Positions 42,594 to 53,375 of a stretch of DNA of 64,000 nucleotides are shown here, in pieces. Location: positions 3,596,001 to 3,660,000 of the forward strand of contig NC_049563.1 in NCBI RefSeq assembly GCF_013368755.1, written 5' to 3'. How positions within the stretch are numbered: position 1 is the first letter of the stretch; each line of letters starts with the position of its first letter. Source of the DNA: Talaromyces rugulosus. Its lineage: Eukaryota; Ascomycota; Eurotiomycetes; Eurotiales; Trichocomaceae. A program made the translations under genes and the position numbers. The notes below the pieces were generated by a model. It worked only from the letters and a program-made list of their open reading frames with translations. It searched no databases and was not told the DNA's origin.

Positions 42594-45500
42594 ATAATGC
42601 TATAGAAAATGTCTTAGGGATATTATCTTTATTATATTTATTTCTATATCTAATACTAATGTCTGGAGCTATAGCCCTTATTAATATTGATTATTTAATA
42701 TAATTATAGCTATATTTATCCTGTAATCTTAAAGACTTTAAAAGTGGAAATAGAGTGATAAATAGATATTATATGCTTATAAAAGCTTTATATTGTTTAT
42801 GACTTCTTCTATCCAGGCTATCTGCTGTATTGGCTAGAGAGAGAGAAGTGAGATTAATAGATGCTTATGGCTATCTGTAAAGACTTTATAGAGATAGTTA
42901 GAATTAAAAACTATACTAATTTAGTAGATTATCCTTATTTATAGATCCTAGATATATAGAAAGTATTAATAATTAGTAGATATACTCTTTAATATACTAG
43001 AATAGTTAACTGCTATGATATATAGATTAAGACTAGTTATTAATAGCAAGAGGTCTTTTTTAGATAATACTAGGCTATTAAGAACGCAGACTAGGATCTA
43101 TTTATAATGGGTAGATATCTATTAATAGATAATTTCAACGCCTATAGCCCTTTGTAGAACCTACTAGCCAAAAGCTAGGTTAATACTAAGCCCTTAGAAT
43201 AGTTTATAGAGTGGCACTCACTATATATTAATAACCCACTAAAGAAGGCTATACGCTATAAAAAGACTGAGGAGATATCAATTATTGATTTAGTATTATC
43301 TTTATCAACCTTAGAACCTCTGTAAGCCTGGAAGATGGATAAGGATAAGCCTATAATATCTGACTATAAGCTTATTATCCTAGTTTAAGAAGCTCTAGAA
43401 GAGTCTTCTTTAAGAGGAATCTCTAGGAAGATTACTAGATAGCAGATAGAAGTTCTATAAATAAATAAGGAAGTTCTAAAGCTAGCTATAGCAGTTTAGA
43501 CTTTAGAGATTGTAAACTACTTCTTTTTTAGTGATTAATGCACTGAGGAAGACTTTACTAGAAAAGCTAATTAAGTATAAAATACTTTAATTAGTATACT
43601 TAATAGATATACTAAAGTAGTATAGCTTTATATATACTTTAAGTAGTGATAAAAGCTAGAGCTATAATAAATCTAGAGCTTATAGATTATAGTCTATAAG
43701 TAGTAGTAAATCTATATCTATATTAATACTAAATTTAAAGCTATAAGAACTACTTATTATTATAAAATAAAGATAGCTAAAAGAATTTGCTGGAAGATTT
43801 TCTTTACTAAGGAAGATCCTAGAGAGAAGGAAGAGTAGAAAAAAAGTTCTAACCCTACTAAGAATCCTTTTTCTAAAGGCTCTAGAAATAGCTTAGAAAA
43901 GCCTTCTCTAGAAGATTCTAATAGATATTAGATAGTTTTACAGTATATTAAGCTATAGATTAATCCTATTATCTTAATATTTTAAGGTCTAGATCTAGAG
44001 GCTTTTTCTATTATTATTATAGCTGATAAAAAAGCTTTAATTAAGAAAATAATATTTTTTAATATCCTCTATAGCTTCTCTTTTAAAGAGCTATTAGGTA
44101 GATAGGCTTATATATTTATAATATTAAAATAGATATATTAAACTCTATTTAGCTAGAATATCAAAAAAGCTCTAGAAGCTAATAGGCTTAATTTTAAAAT
44201 ATACTAGCTACTCTAAATACTAGATTTACCTTAAATTATAAAGATAGCTAGGCAGTATTTTTAGCTTAAGATATATTTAAAGGCCTGGAAGACTGTTAAA
44301 GATATTCTACTTTAAAAGTTAAAGAAGCCTAATTATACTTAAATAAAGATTTAAAAAGTAATAAACTTATTTAGCTACTTAAATAAAATTATTGAGAAGC
44401 TAATTATAGGTTTTATAGTGGACTAATATAAGATTTAAAAGGCTTTATACTCTAAATAAATAAGATATAGATAGAGCTGTGAGGCTATTAATACAGTAGT
44501 CTACTTTATATAAATAGTATATAAGAGATAGACTTAAAAACTTCTTATAAGTATTATTTTTATTAATATTATAAAAATCTTTAACTATATTAATCTCTAT
44601 AAGCTTAATAAGGCTATAGAAACTATAGGCCTAGATAATAATTTTATAAGATAGACTTTATCTTTCCTTATAAATAGAAAGATTAGCCTTGTAATTAATA
44701 GTTATAAAGTTTTTAAATAGCTTATTAACTTAAAGCTATTTTAAAGCTTATCAGTCTCTTTAATCCTCTTTTTTATCTATATCTAAAATATGTTTCAGGC
44801 TATAGAATAATAGATACTAAAGATTAAGACTTTATCTTATACTAATAATATAGATCTAGTAGTTTAGAAAAACTTAGTCTCTAAGATCTATAAATAGCTA
44901 GAAGCAGCAGTAAAAGCTGTTATTAAGTAAAAATTGATAAATAGTATTAAATTCAATCTTAAAAAAATAAAGGCTATTTTATTCTTTAGAGCTATCAGTA
45001 GAGAATATAAAAATTAGATCTAGAAAACTAGAATACAGATAGAAGATACTTTAATAATATTCTTTTTAATAGCTATTTAGTAATTAAAGGTTTTACTAAA
45101 TCTAAAGCTTATTTTTAAAGTCTACTATAAATACTATCTATAAAAAGATTAAAATACTAAAAGATAAATATAGGTATTATATAAAGCCTAAGAACTCTTT
45201 CTAGATCTAGTATAATAAATTTAAAAGGCTATTATGCAGTTAATAGTACTTTATAGAGCTAAGCTTTAATAGTATAGATAAAAAAACTGTCTAGAAAGAC
45301 TGTAAAGCCTAATTAATAATTAAGTCTAGGTAGTTATAGATATACTAAAGTCTATTCTATTAAAACTATTTATAAAAAAGATAGCTTTAGAACTAGCAAA
45401 AGCCTTATTAGATAATAAATAATAGTAATATATTCTAAGACGTTTAAGACTTCTCTAGAGGTATCTAGCAGTAGAAATATTCTTTATAATATTTAGAAAG

Positions 45501-46690
45501 GAAGATATCTATATATAGTTTAGAAAATAGTTATTAGAAAACTAAGCTTAGATAATATTAATTTATTAAGATTTTTAAAAGCTAGGTATAGGTCTAATTT
45601 ATAAGCTATAAAAAATCTTAATTATTAATTCTTTTTAAAGCTTTAAATATATAATAAAGCCTAATAATAGATCTATATTATTAGATTTTAAGATAAATTC
45701 TTCTGAAACTGTTATGTAATTAGCTTTAGACTTTTTAAGTAAAATAGAAAACACTGATCTTTACTTAGATAGTTCTAGGTTAGATAATTAGTGTATAGGT
45801 GTTGTAATAGCTTATAAATTATTTATTAGTTTTTAAAGGTCGCGTTTAGCTTCTTTAGATATAGACTTTAAAGTTTTTAATATAGAATTAATAAGAGTAA
45901 TTGAAGCCTTAGAGTAGATATTAATAGAGAATTTTAAAAAGCTAATTAAGATATTTTTTAATACTTAAGCTACTATAAGTAGGCTTTAGTATATCTAGCT
46001 AGGCCCTGGCTAAGCCCTGGTGCTGTGGGTATATAATCTAGCTAAGGAACTGTAGGTCACTAGCTACAAAATTATTATATACTGGGTATCAGGCTATAAG
46101 GAGGTCCTAGATAATAAAGAAGCTGATAAAACTATTAAGAAAGCTATAGAGAAGCCTTAAACAAGTAAATATTTAGATATTTTACTAGTATATGCTTAAT
46201 GGGCCTATACTAAAGCTTATAGAGCTGTTAGGGCTAATTAGCTTACTATAAAGCTTGTAAAGTGTGTTTAGTAGGCAAGCTAGGCCTATTATCCTCTCTA
46301 GGGATGGAAGCTTAATCTAATATTAATAAACACCTTTAAATACTTAGCGCGGCGATATTATTAGTTTAAGACTGGCTACACACCAATTAAGGCCTATTTA
46401 CACCAAATTAAGGCCTAAGACTCCCTTAACTGCTTAAGGTGCTCTAGAGAGACTAAAATAATAAGATATTTTTTTATAAATTACTGGTAGTAATGCTATT
46501 AGTGGGAAAAACTATATACCGGCTTAGCTAAAGCGAAGGTAGAGGCCTTATAGGATAAGGAATAGTGTCTTAAAGTATGTTTATTCTAGGATCTAAAGGC
46601 CACTATAGCGCTGCTGACGTTTATAGAGACTATTAAAGAGTGAGAGGATAACTAATAAGCCTAGGAATAAGCCTATAAAACTGATAATTA
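42594..46690 (+). pseudogene. LINE copy 1 ORF2 remnant (endonuclease-RT-RNase H)
   Basis: This is the plus-strand counterpart of the copy 2 ORF2, decayed further. Near 43120-43150 the endonuclease signature reads D-N-F-N-A-Y (GDFN with Gly to Asp), and SDYKLIILV follows near 43360. Near 44844-44880 the RT active site reads LSYTNNIDLVV, both Asp changed to Asn. An RNase H-like region is around 45700-46240. Stops are frequent. Confidence 0.75.
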
Positions 46691-47023
46691 GGGCATTGAG
46701 GCCCTGGATAAGGGAGAGTAAAAGAGGAAAGAATAGTAGATAGAGATAGCCTACTATTATAGATAACATCTAAATATTAATGGCTATAAAAAGGAGGTAA
46801 TAATTACTATTTACTATAAGCCCCTAAATCATTCTGTATATATAAGTGGTATAGAATAAGAAAAATATAAGATACCTTGAAAGCCTGGATCTAATAGAGA
46901 TAGAGACACCGGCTTATGGGGGGCAATCCCTATAAGCAGGCCTAATCCACACGAATCGCTGTCTGTCATAGCCTAGGGCTCGGTATAGACGTTAAATTTG
47001 ATTAAATAAATAAATAAATAAAT

Positions 47024-47816
47024 TAGATATAGTAGATCCTAATAAACTAGTTATTTCCAAAAAGAATACTATAAGTCATCGAGCAAAGTCTCACAATAAG
47101 AGTACCTACCGGTTCCATTACTACCATATACCTTGCTATTAAGATGCATTGAAAGGCTTATTATCAATCTAAAAAAGCCAACAATTACTCTTAATTTAGC
47201 AGAGAAGGCCAGATATATTAGATTAATTTTGCCTACTAAAAGATTGCTAATTCAACCATTACCAGTCAGCAAAGTTTAATTAGAAGTTCGAACGCTATAA
47301 TCACAGACGGAATCCTCCACAGAAAATAAAGTTCCCCCATAGATAAATAAAATTAATCCAATTAATCTAGGGATAATTAGTAGAGTTACCAAAGCCTTAT
47401 TAGTAGAAACTAGCCTCATTATAATAATTAGATTATTTATAGACAACAATTACCATAAAATCACTAATACTAATATCCCTAGCTAGCTTATCAATTATTA
47501 TATATATAGACAAATCAATTTATTATTAGGCACATAATATAATTAGATATTTAGTAGTCTTACCATACTTATAATATCTAGTAATCACAGCTAACACATA
47601 TACTATAACATTCTTTTTATTAAGAATATCACAGATTATAAATTAAAGCGAGAGTAGCTTATTCCAGGCTTCACCAGATAAAATCCAAAAGTAGCTAGTT
47701 AGAATATTATACTATTTTTTAATATTCTCTAACCAAATTAGGCCATATTATATAACATCCAAGACTTTATTATTCTACCAAAAGACAGCTTTATTACAGA
47801 AACACATATCTATTAC
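47024..47816 (-). pseudogene. Retrotransposon gag pseudogene, C-terminal part (Gypsy-5)
   Basis: The minus strand has one frame of ~260 codons with many TAG/TAA in place of Gln/Trp. Near the top it reads VIDMCFCNKAVFW, then WLENIKK, SGEAWNKLLSL and CDILNKKNVIVYV, the order seen in fungal Gag capsid domains. It is the continuation of the plus-strand gag at 50700-51181; a 2.7-kb inversion separates them. The left side is cut by the tail of LINE copy 1. Confidence 0.7.
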
Positions 47817-48473
47817 TGTCATAAGAATCGTGAACGCTCAGCCAATCGATAAGTAGCGGACGCTACTTACATAAGCAAGCTACCTGAAACTTCTATGGAG
47901 TAGACTTGCTAATTGTAGGAATAAAGACAGAAATAACTATATAGAAACTTATATAATCTGGACAGTATAGATATACTAATTTAGTAAAGATATACTAAGT
48001 AGATATACACTCTAAATAATATAATTATACTATTTCTATGTAAATATACTTAGTATAGAATTATTTATTCTATATAAGTACACTTGGTGTAGATATATCC
48101 TAATAATATATATATACTATATTAGTGAAAGTATACTATAGCATATAACTATATAGAGAGTATAGCTAAATATAACTAGACTATATTTGGATATATCAAC
48201 AATATAATTAATAAAATATTAACTATACTTATTATATTTAGGATTAACTATATAAAGATACTTATTTATTATTATATATCTAGTTTATTATATTTTATTC
48301 TTTTAAGTAAATAGTATATTACTATTACTTTTTAATATACTTTACAGTCTATTATTGCGATAGTACTCTATTTATCCTAGAATTACTTTACACAACTTTC
48401 TCATCTTGCCTTCTGTTAGCAGAATACCCACCCTGATTTACATCTTGGTGACGAGTTGTTGAACCGATTGACA
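47817..48473 (+). repeat. Solo LTR2 at the left inversion border
   Basis: It is 657 bases, TGTCATAAGAATCG to CCGATTGACA. The middle is RIP-mutated while both ends (~130 and ~110 bases) are clean. The left flank is ATTAC and the right flank GATAG; these do not match each other, but they match the reverse complements of the flanks of the LTR at 51182-51838 (GTAAT, CTATC). Confidence 0.93.
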
Positions 48474-49290
48474 GATAGAAGTCTATGTTATATAGAAAGT
48501 CTTTCTATATAAAAAAAGGCTTTGTACAAAAGAAGATCTTATATAAAAAGAATCTCTATAAGGAAAAAGTCTTCTTATAGAAGAGTCTTTTATATAGAAA
48601 AACACTCTTTATAGAATAAATTATATAATAGTAGTATTAGGCACTATAATATATTGTATTAAGTAATATAATATATTAGAATAGATAATATAAAATATTA
48701 TAATAAATGCTATAATATAAAAACTATATAAAAATATTTATTTATTATTATATATTTAATAGATTATATTTTATTTTTTTAAATAAATAGTATATTACTA
48801 TTACTTTTCAATATACTTTATAGCTTATTATGGGCATTGAGGCCCTGGATGAGGGGGAGCGAGAGGGGGAAGGATAGCGGGCAGGGGCAGCCCGCTATTG
48901 TAGGCAACGCCTAAACGTTAGTGGCCATAAGGAGGGGGTAGTGGTTGTTACCTACTATAAGCCCCCAAATTGTCCTGCGCATATAAGCGGCATGGGGTAA
49001 GGAAAGTACAAGATACCTTGAAAGCCTGGATTCAATGGGGGTAGAGGCACCGGCTTATGGGGGGCAACCTCTATAAGCAGGCCTAATCCACACGAATCGC
49101 TGTCTGTCATAGCCTAGGGCTCGGTATAGACGTTAAATTTGATTAAATAATAATAATAATATAGCTTATTATTGCGATAGTACTCTACTTATCTTAGGAT
49201 TGCCTTACACAACAATCTTATCTTACCTTCTGTTAGCAGAATACCCACCCCAATTCACATCTTGGTGACGAGTTGTTGAACCGATTGACA
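48474..49290 (+). repeat. LTR2 variant, 3' part, with LINE insert
   Basis: The right end (CTTCTGTTAGCAGAATACCC to GATTGACA) and TATA region match LTR2. In place of the GTGC array the U3 (48480-48610) has degenerate 15-19-base units around TATAGAAGAGTCTTT. The first part of the same LTR is at 51839-51998 on the other strand, moved apart by the inversion. A short LINE lies at 48832-49159. Confidence 0.75.
48832..49159 (+). mobile_element. Short LINE 3' insert (~328 bp)
   Basis: It starts GGGCATTGAGGCCCTGG and ends TTTGATTAAATAATAATAAT. The 13-bp duplication TATAGCTTATTAT is at 48819-48831 and 49160-49172. It is barely mutated. Confidence 0.93.
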
Positions 49291-49839
49291 CAAAAGAGAT
49301 ATATTTATATACAAGTATTAAGTAGATAAATAATAGAATAAACAGTAAATAAATACCTAGTATAATTAATATAAAAAAAAATTAATTTAGTTATTATTTA
49401 AAAGTATTTTATTAATCTATTTTTTATATATCTTATCTATATATAAAAAATAATAATTTAATATATATCTTGTTATATTTTATATCAGTCTTTTTATTAA
49501 AATATTTATATTTTTTATTATATTATTAGAGCCTAATATAAAATATTTTATATAATCTATATATTAAATATAATAAAGATTTACTAATTATCTAATAATA
49601 AAATTAAAAATATTAGTTTAATCTTAAAAAACTAAAAAATAAAAAATAAAAAATAAAAAATAAAAAATATTTTTAAATTATTAGTCTAAGCTTTTTATTA
49701 AATTAGGAAAAAATTAGCTCAAAGCTAAAATTATTAATAGATTATATAACTATTAATTTTAAAAAAAAAGTATTACTACTAGTTAAAAGTAATAATAAAG
49801 AAGTTCTATTTAATAGAATTAGAAAATAAATAGAGTTCT
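49291..49839 (+). mobile_element. Gypsy-4 LTR end and leader, RIP-degraded
   Basis: This matches 58866-59395 of Gypsy-4: the rest of LTR4 (to about 49530), then the leader (GAGCCTAATATA..., ...TAGAAAATAAATAGAG). The first 60 bases of this LTR are at 51999-52062, reversed. An A6T heptamer repeat lies at about 49630-49665. CAAAA at 49291 with CAAAG at 51999-52003 (minus strand) is the target duplication of the LTR2 variant, one RIP change apart. Confidence 0.75.
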
Positions 49840-51181
49840 AATGTGACTGTTGTGTGTTCACACGTATCATGGGTCATGTGACTAGTCACGTGGTTAACCC
49901 ACTGGTCTTCTATATCATTATTATATCTAGCATACTTAAATGGATTATCTTTTATTTATCTATGGTTATACTATAATAATTAGTAGTATGTCCTGGTTAT
50001 AACTAGGATTCTGTGTTTCTAGAAAGAGAGCCCTGGCTTATCCTTAGATTATAAAAAAATTGAATTATATTGGAGAATATGCTTTATTTTTAGTATTATT
50101 ATTTTTTTTGTACTCACCGCGACTAGCTATAATATAATCTGTTTATAGAATCTCAGTATGATTTGTTGTTTATAAGTATTGGTATTATATAGGTATTCTA
50201 GTTAATAGTATTATAAGTGAATTACCTATTTTATTCTTTTTTATGTGATTTTGATGATGAGATATTAGATGTTATTAACTATGTTTGTGAGTTTTATGAT
50301 TAGCTTGACACAGCTGTAAGTGGTAGAGCTTTTAGCTAAGAAATTAAAGAGAATATTAGACTGATAATGTAAAGGCTAGGTATAGCTATTGAATTGTTGT
50401 TAAAAACTTTATTTTATCTAATAGACTGGCTGATTGATCGTCTAGCTTTGAATAAAGCAGTATGGAAAAGAATACGTGTAAGAGTATAGATAGAAGATAT
50501 GATGGAATTGTTTGGATAGCTAAACTAGATACTGTCTAGTATCTTTTTAATATTGATATATGGTAATCTATTGGATCTGCTGCTATTAATAATTATGATT
50601 TCTTTATTTTCTTCTATCTCTTTTATTATCTTTTTTAACTATTCTTTTTCTGATTAACTATTTATACTATTTGTCCAGTGATTTTCTAATTTTAAAATTA
50701 TTTGATTTATCTGGTAATCTATTTTTTAACTTGTTGCTCAGCCTAATAAAGATCAGATGAATGTTATCATGGCTGCTGCTAGTGGTAATGTGGCCGCTGA
50801 TCTAGTAACTATGATGATGTGTATGCTTGTTGATCTCTAGAACTAAGTCTGGTAGTAGAATGATGGGCTAGCTTAATAATTATAGTAATAAAACCAGACT
50901 CTTAGTTAATTGAATATCTATATTAATGAGTTAGGAAACTAAAATTGATAAGACCAGTAGAATACTATAGATAATGCTGTTAATATTAATAATAATCATA
51001 GTTATATTTTCTATTGGGCCTCTGATATTAGCTTTTTTTATCTTAATATGCCTGCTTTGTAGGGTGATAGAGATTAAGTTGATAAAGACAAGAAAGTTTA
51101 TTTCTAGTTAGTCTATATATTTACTAATAGGCTAAGAATTACTGTATAAATATATGAAATATATAAGTTCTATTAGGTAAT
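49840..51181 (+). mobile_element. Gypsy-5 5' end with gag pseudogene, inverted segment
   Basis: It begins TGTGACTGTTGTGTGTTCAC, probably the 5' LTR start; its LTR end was not found. From about 50700 the plus strand reads a gag frame: SQPNKDQMNVIMAAASGNVA-like, a Gln-rich coiled stretch with stops for Gln, then YFxxNMPALxGDRDxVDKDKK and LVYIFTNRLRITV. This is the N-terminal part of a fungal retrotransposon Gag. It breaks at 51181 at a solo LTR2 and continues at 47816 on the minus strand. Confidence 0.65.
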
Positions 51182-51838
51182 TGTCAATCGGTTCAACAAC
51201 TCGTCACCAAGATGTGAATCGGGGTGGGTATTCTGCTAACAGAAGGCAAGATAAGAAGATTATGTAAGGTAATCCTAAGATAAATAGAGTACTATCATAA
51301 TAATAGACTATAAAATATATTAAAAAGTAATAATAATATACTATTTATTTAAAAAAATAAAATATAATAAGCTAGATACATAATAATAAATAAGTATTTT
51401 TATATAGTTAATTCTAAATATAATAAGTATAGTTAATACTTTATTAACTATATTATCAATATATCTAAATATAGTCTAACTATATTTAATTATACTTTCT
51501 ATATAGTTATATACTATAGTATACTTTTATTGATATAGTATATATATATTGTTAAGGTATATCTATACTAAGTGTACTTGTATAGGATAGATAGTTCTAT
51601 ACTAAATATATTTGTATAGAAATAGTATAGTTATATTATTTAAGGTGTATATCTATTTAGTATATCTTTACTAAATCAGTATATCTATATTATCTAGATC
51701 ACATAAGTTTTTATATAGTCATTTCTGTCTTTGTTCTTATAATTAGTAAGTCTACTCTATAGGAGTTTTAGGTAGCTTGCTTATGTAAGTAGCGTTCGCT
51801 ACTTATCGATTGGCTGAGCGTTCACGATTCTTATGACA
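51182..51838 (-). repeat. Solo LTR2 at the right inversion border
   Basis: It is 657 bases, reverse orientation to the one at 47817. The ends are clean and the centre RIP-mutated. Flanks are GTAAT on the left and CTATC on the right. Confidence 0.93.
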
Positions 51839-51998
51839 CTATCTAATAAATTATTCTCTATAGAATATAAGTGTAGATATTTCCTTCTTTACGGGTATAA
51901 TCAGAGATTCTACCCTATAAAAATATCCAATAATCTTTGTTTATGTAACTAGCGTCCGCTGTCACATCTATTGGTTGAGCGTTATCGATTCTTATGAC
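51839..51998 (-). repeat. LTR2 variant, 5' part
   Basis: On the minus strand it starts TGTCATAAGAATCGATAACG and keeps the CAACCAAT and GCGGACGCTAGTTAC blocks of LTR2. It stops at the solo LTR and resumes at 48474 on the other strand. Confidence 0.75.
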
Positions 51999-52062
51999 AC
52001 TTTGGCCACCAGGGAAACCACCCTCCCGAAGGTGCCAATGCAGTGGGTTTCCCCCACTGCAA
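51999..52062 (-). repeat. First 64 bases of LTR4
   Basis: On the minus strand it reads TGCAGTGGGGGAAACCCACT and on to GGTGGCCAAAG, matching the start of the Gypsy-4 LTR. It opens with a perfect 9-bp hairpin around GGAAA. Confidence 0.85.
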
Positions 52063-52274
52063 TATATAATAATAATTTATAAATTAATAATATTATTTAA
52101 TATTTTTTAAAATAATTTTTTAATATTATTACTATACTATTTAAAAATTATTATTAATATTAAGCTTAGATTAAATATCTATAAATAAATTAAAAAAATT
52201 AATCTATTTATAATAGTTTTATAATAATAAACTTTAAAAATTAATATTAATAAAAATTATAAAGCAGTATTAAT
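52063..52274. other. AT-rich RIP DNA
   Basis: This is a short, heavily mutated stretch between LTR4 and the normal-composition island. Nothing is recognisable. Confidence 0.4.
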
Positions 52275-52690
52275 AGTTTGCCATAACTTGCCTCTGTTTC
52301 ACCAGTGCATGAGCAAGCGCTAACGCGTCCAGTATCACCTCTGCGTCGGTGCGCGCGTCGACCGTCAACGCGGGCAGGGCTCGTCATGCGAACCTTTCTC
52401 TGGCGTAATGCGAAATGTGGCCGTGCCAGCTTTACGGCTCATCGCCGCGCTGGAGAAGCAGGCCGGGGAATATAAGGATCTCGCGCTGGCCGATACAGGA
52501 ACCAGGGGCTGGAGATAAAGATTAGAAATCGCCCTTGCCTGGGCTAGGCCAAAGAGAGGGCAGCTAAATGCGGTATTTGTCAAGGGGCTCAGGGGGGCCA
52601 GAATCAACATTAAATTTATGCCGGTGCGGAGGACTCATAGAGAGAACTGACATTTGGAGGCGGGTGTACTTCAATGGCGGGAGCATCAGG
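52275..52690. other. GC-rich unassigned stretch, possible gene remnant
   Basis: Composition jumps from AT-rich to clearly GC-rich with no RIP look. Minus strand 52365-52610 is open for 81 codons, and another minus frame at about 52272-52385 reads ALPALTVDARTDAEVILDAL and on to a stop. A plus frame reads ALRLIAALEKQAGEYKDLAL. None matches a family I know and none has clear splice sites, so I do not call a gene. It could be a truncated host gene whose remainder was lost to the transposon side. Confidence 0.35.
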
Positions 52691-52835
52691 ACATGAATTA
52701 TTCAGTTCGGCACCGAGAAAACCGAACGCTTGGTAAGCTAGATATCGAATTCTCTTATGATTTCATCGGCGTTTACCAGTCCCTAGTAATCAACACAAAC
52801 TAGGACTATGCAGCAACCCGCTTGGACCTTGGGGC

Positions 52836-52965
52836 GTTAATTGGTCTTTAATCATCGATGTAAACAGCACAAACTATAATGCAAACAAAACCTGACCACC
52901 CAGATCGACGTTGATTAGCCCTTAGTTATCAATATAAACAGCACAAACTAGGATACAAATAAAAC
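52836..52965 (+). repeat. Two 56-bp direct repeats upstream of the dehydrogenase gene
   Basis: 52836-52891 and 52910-52965 are the same 56-base sequence with scattered transitions, sharing TAAACAGCACAAACTA. A shorter third copy (CACAAACTAGGACTATG) is near 52793-52810. They lie 410-540 bases before the ATG and may be promoter elements. Confidence 0.6.
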
Positions 52966-53275
52966 AAACTTGCTCAGTGACCCACCCGCAGAGCAGTGTG
53001 GGTCAGCTTAATGGGAGGTTATAATAAAGTTCAAGCAAGCGGAGAAAAACTAGCAAACACGCGGATTGATAATACAGGTGGAACTGCTATTTGATCATTG
53101 AAGCTAATCTATGTATAACTTGTGATTTATAATACTGTAGTGTGTTCATTTAATGTTCTGGACTAAACTCTGGCTATGTCTAAAGCGATGGTCCACTTTA
53201 AATTGCCTACCCCTATGTGACATCATGACGAATTTGAAATCAGCAAAAGCGAGCAAACAATGCTCAAGGTCGATG

Positions 53276-53283
53276 TATAAATA
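53276..53283 (+). promoter_or_regulatory. TATA box of the dehydrogenase gene
   Basis: TATAAATA lies 93 bases before the start codon in otherwise balanced DNA, a fitting distance for a fungal promoter with a 50-70-base leader. Confidence 0.55.
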
Positions 53284-53375
53284 CATGCACTATTTCCGCT
53301 CTTTTGGGTTCATTAACTCTCAGAATCATCCTACGATCCCATCTCAGTCTTTATAAAATTTATAAACCATCAACA

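Larger units (their letters stand above)
26653..47023 (+). mobile_element. LINE copy 1 (Tad-like), full length, split twice
   Basis: The 5' end is AAACCCGCCGGGAAAATC (26653) and the 3' end is the UTR with CCTAATCCACACGAATCGCT plus TAAA repeats (47023). The element segments are 26653-27247, 35033-36288 and 42594-47023; together they match LINE copy 2 end to end (reverse strand). Gypsy-2 and LINE copy 2 interrupt it. It is more RIP-mutated than copy 2. No target duplication is seen: the left flank is Gypsy-1 gag, the right flank a different gag. Confidence 0.88.

Noticed and set aside
52365..52610. 81-codon minus-strand frame in the GC-rich stretch
   Set aside because: No family match, no splice or start context, and competing frames look equally coding-like; kept only as an unassigned stretch.
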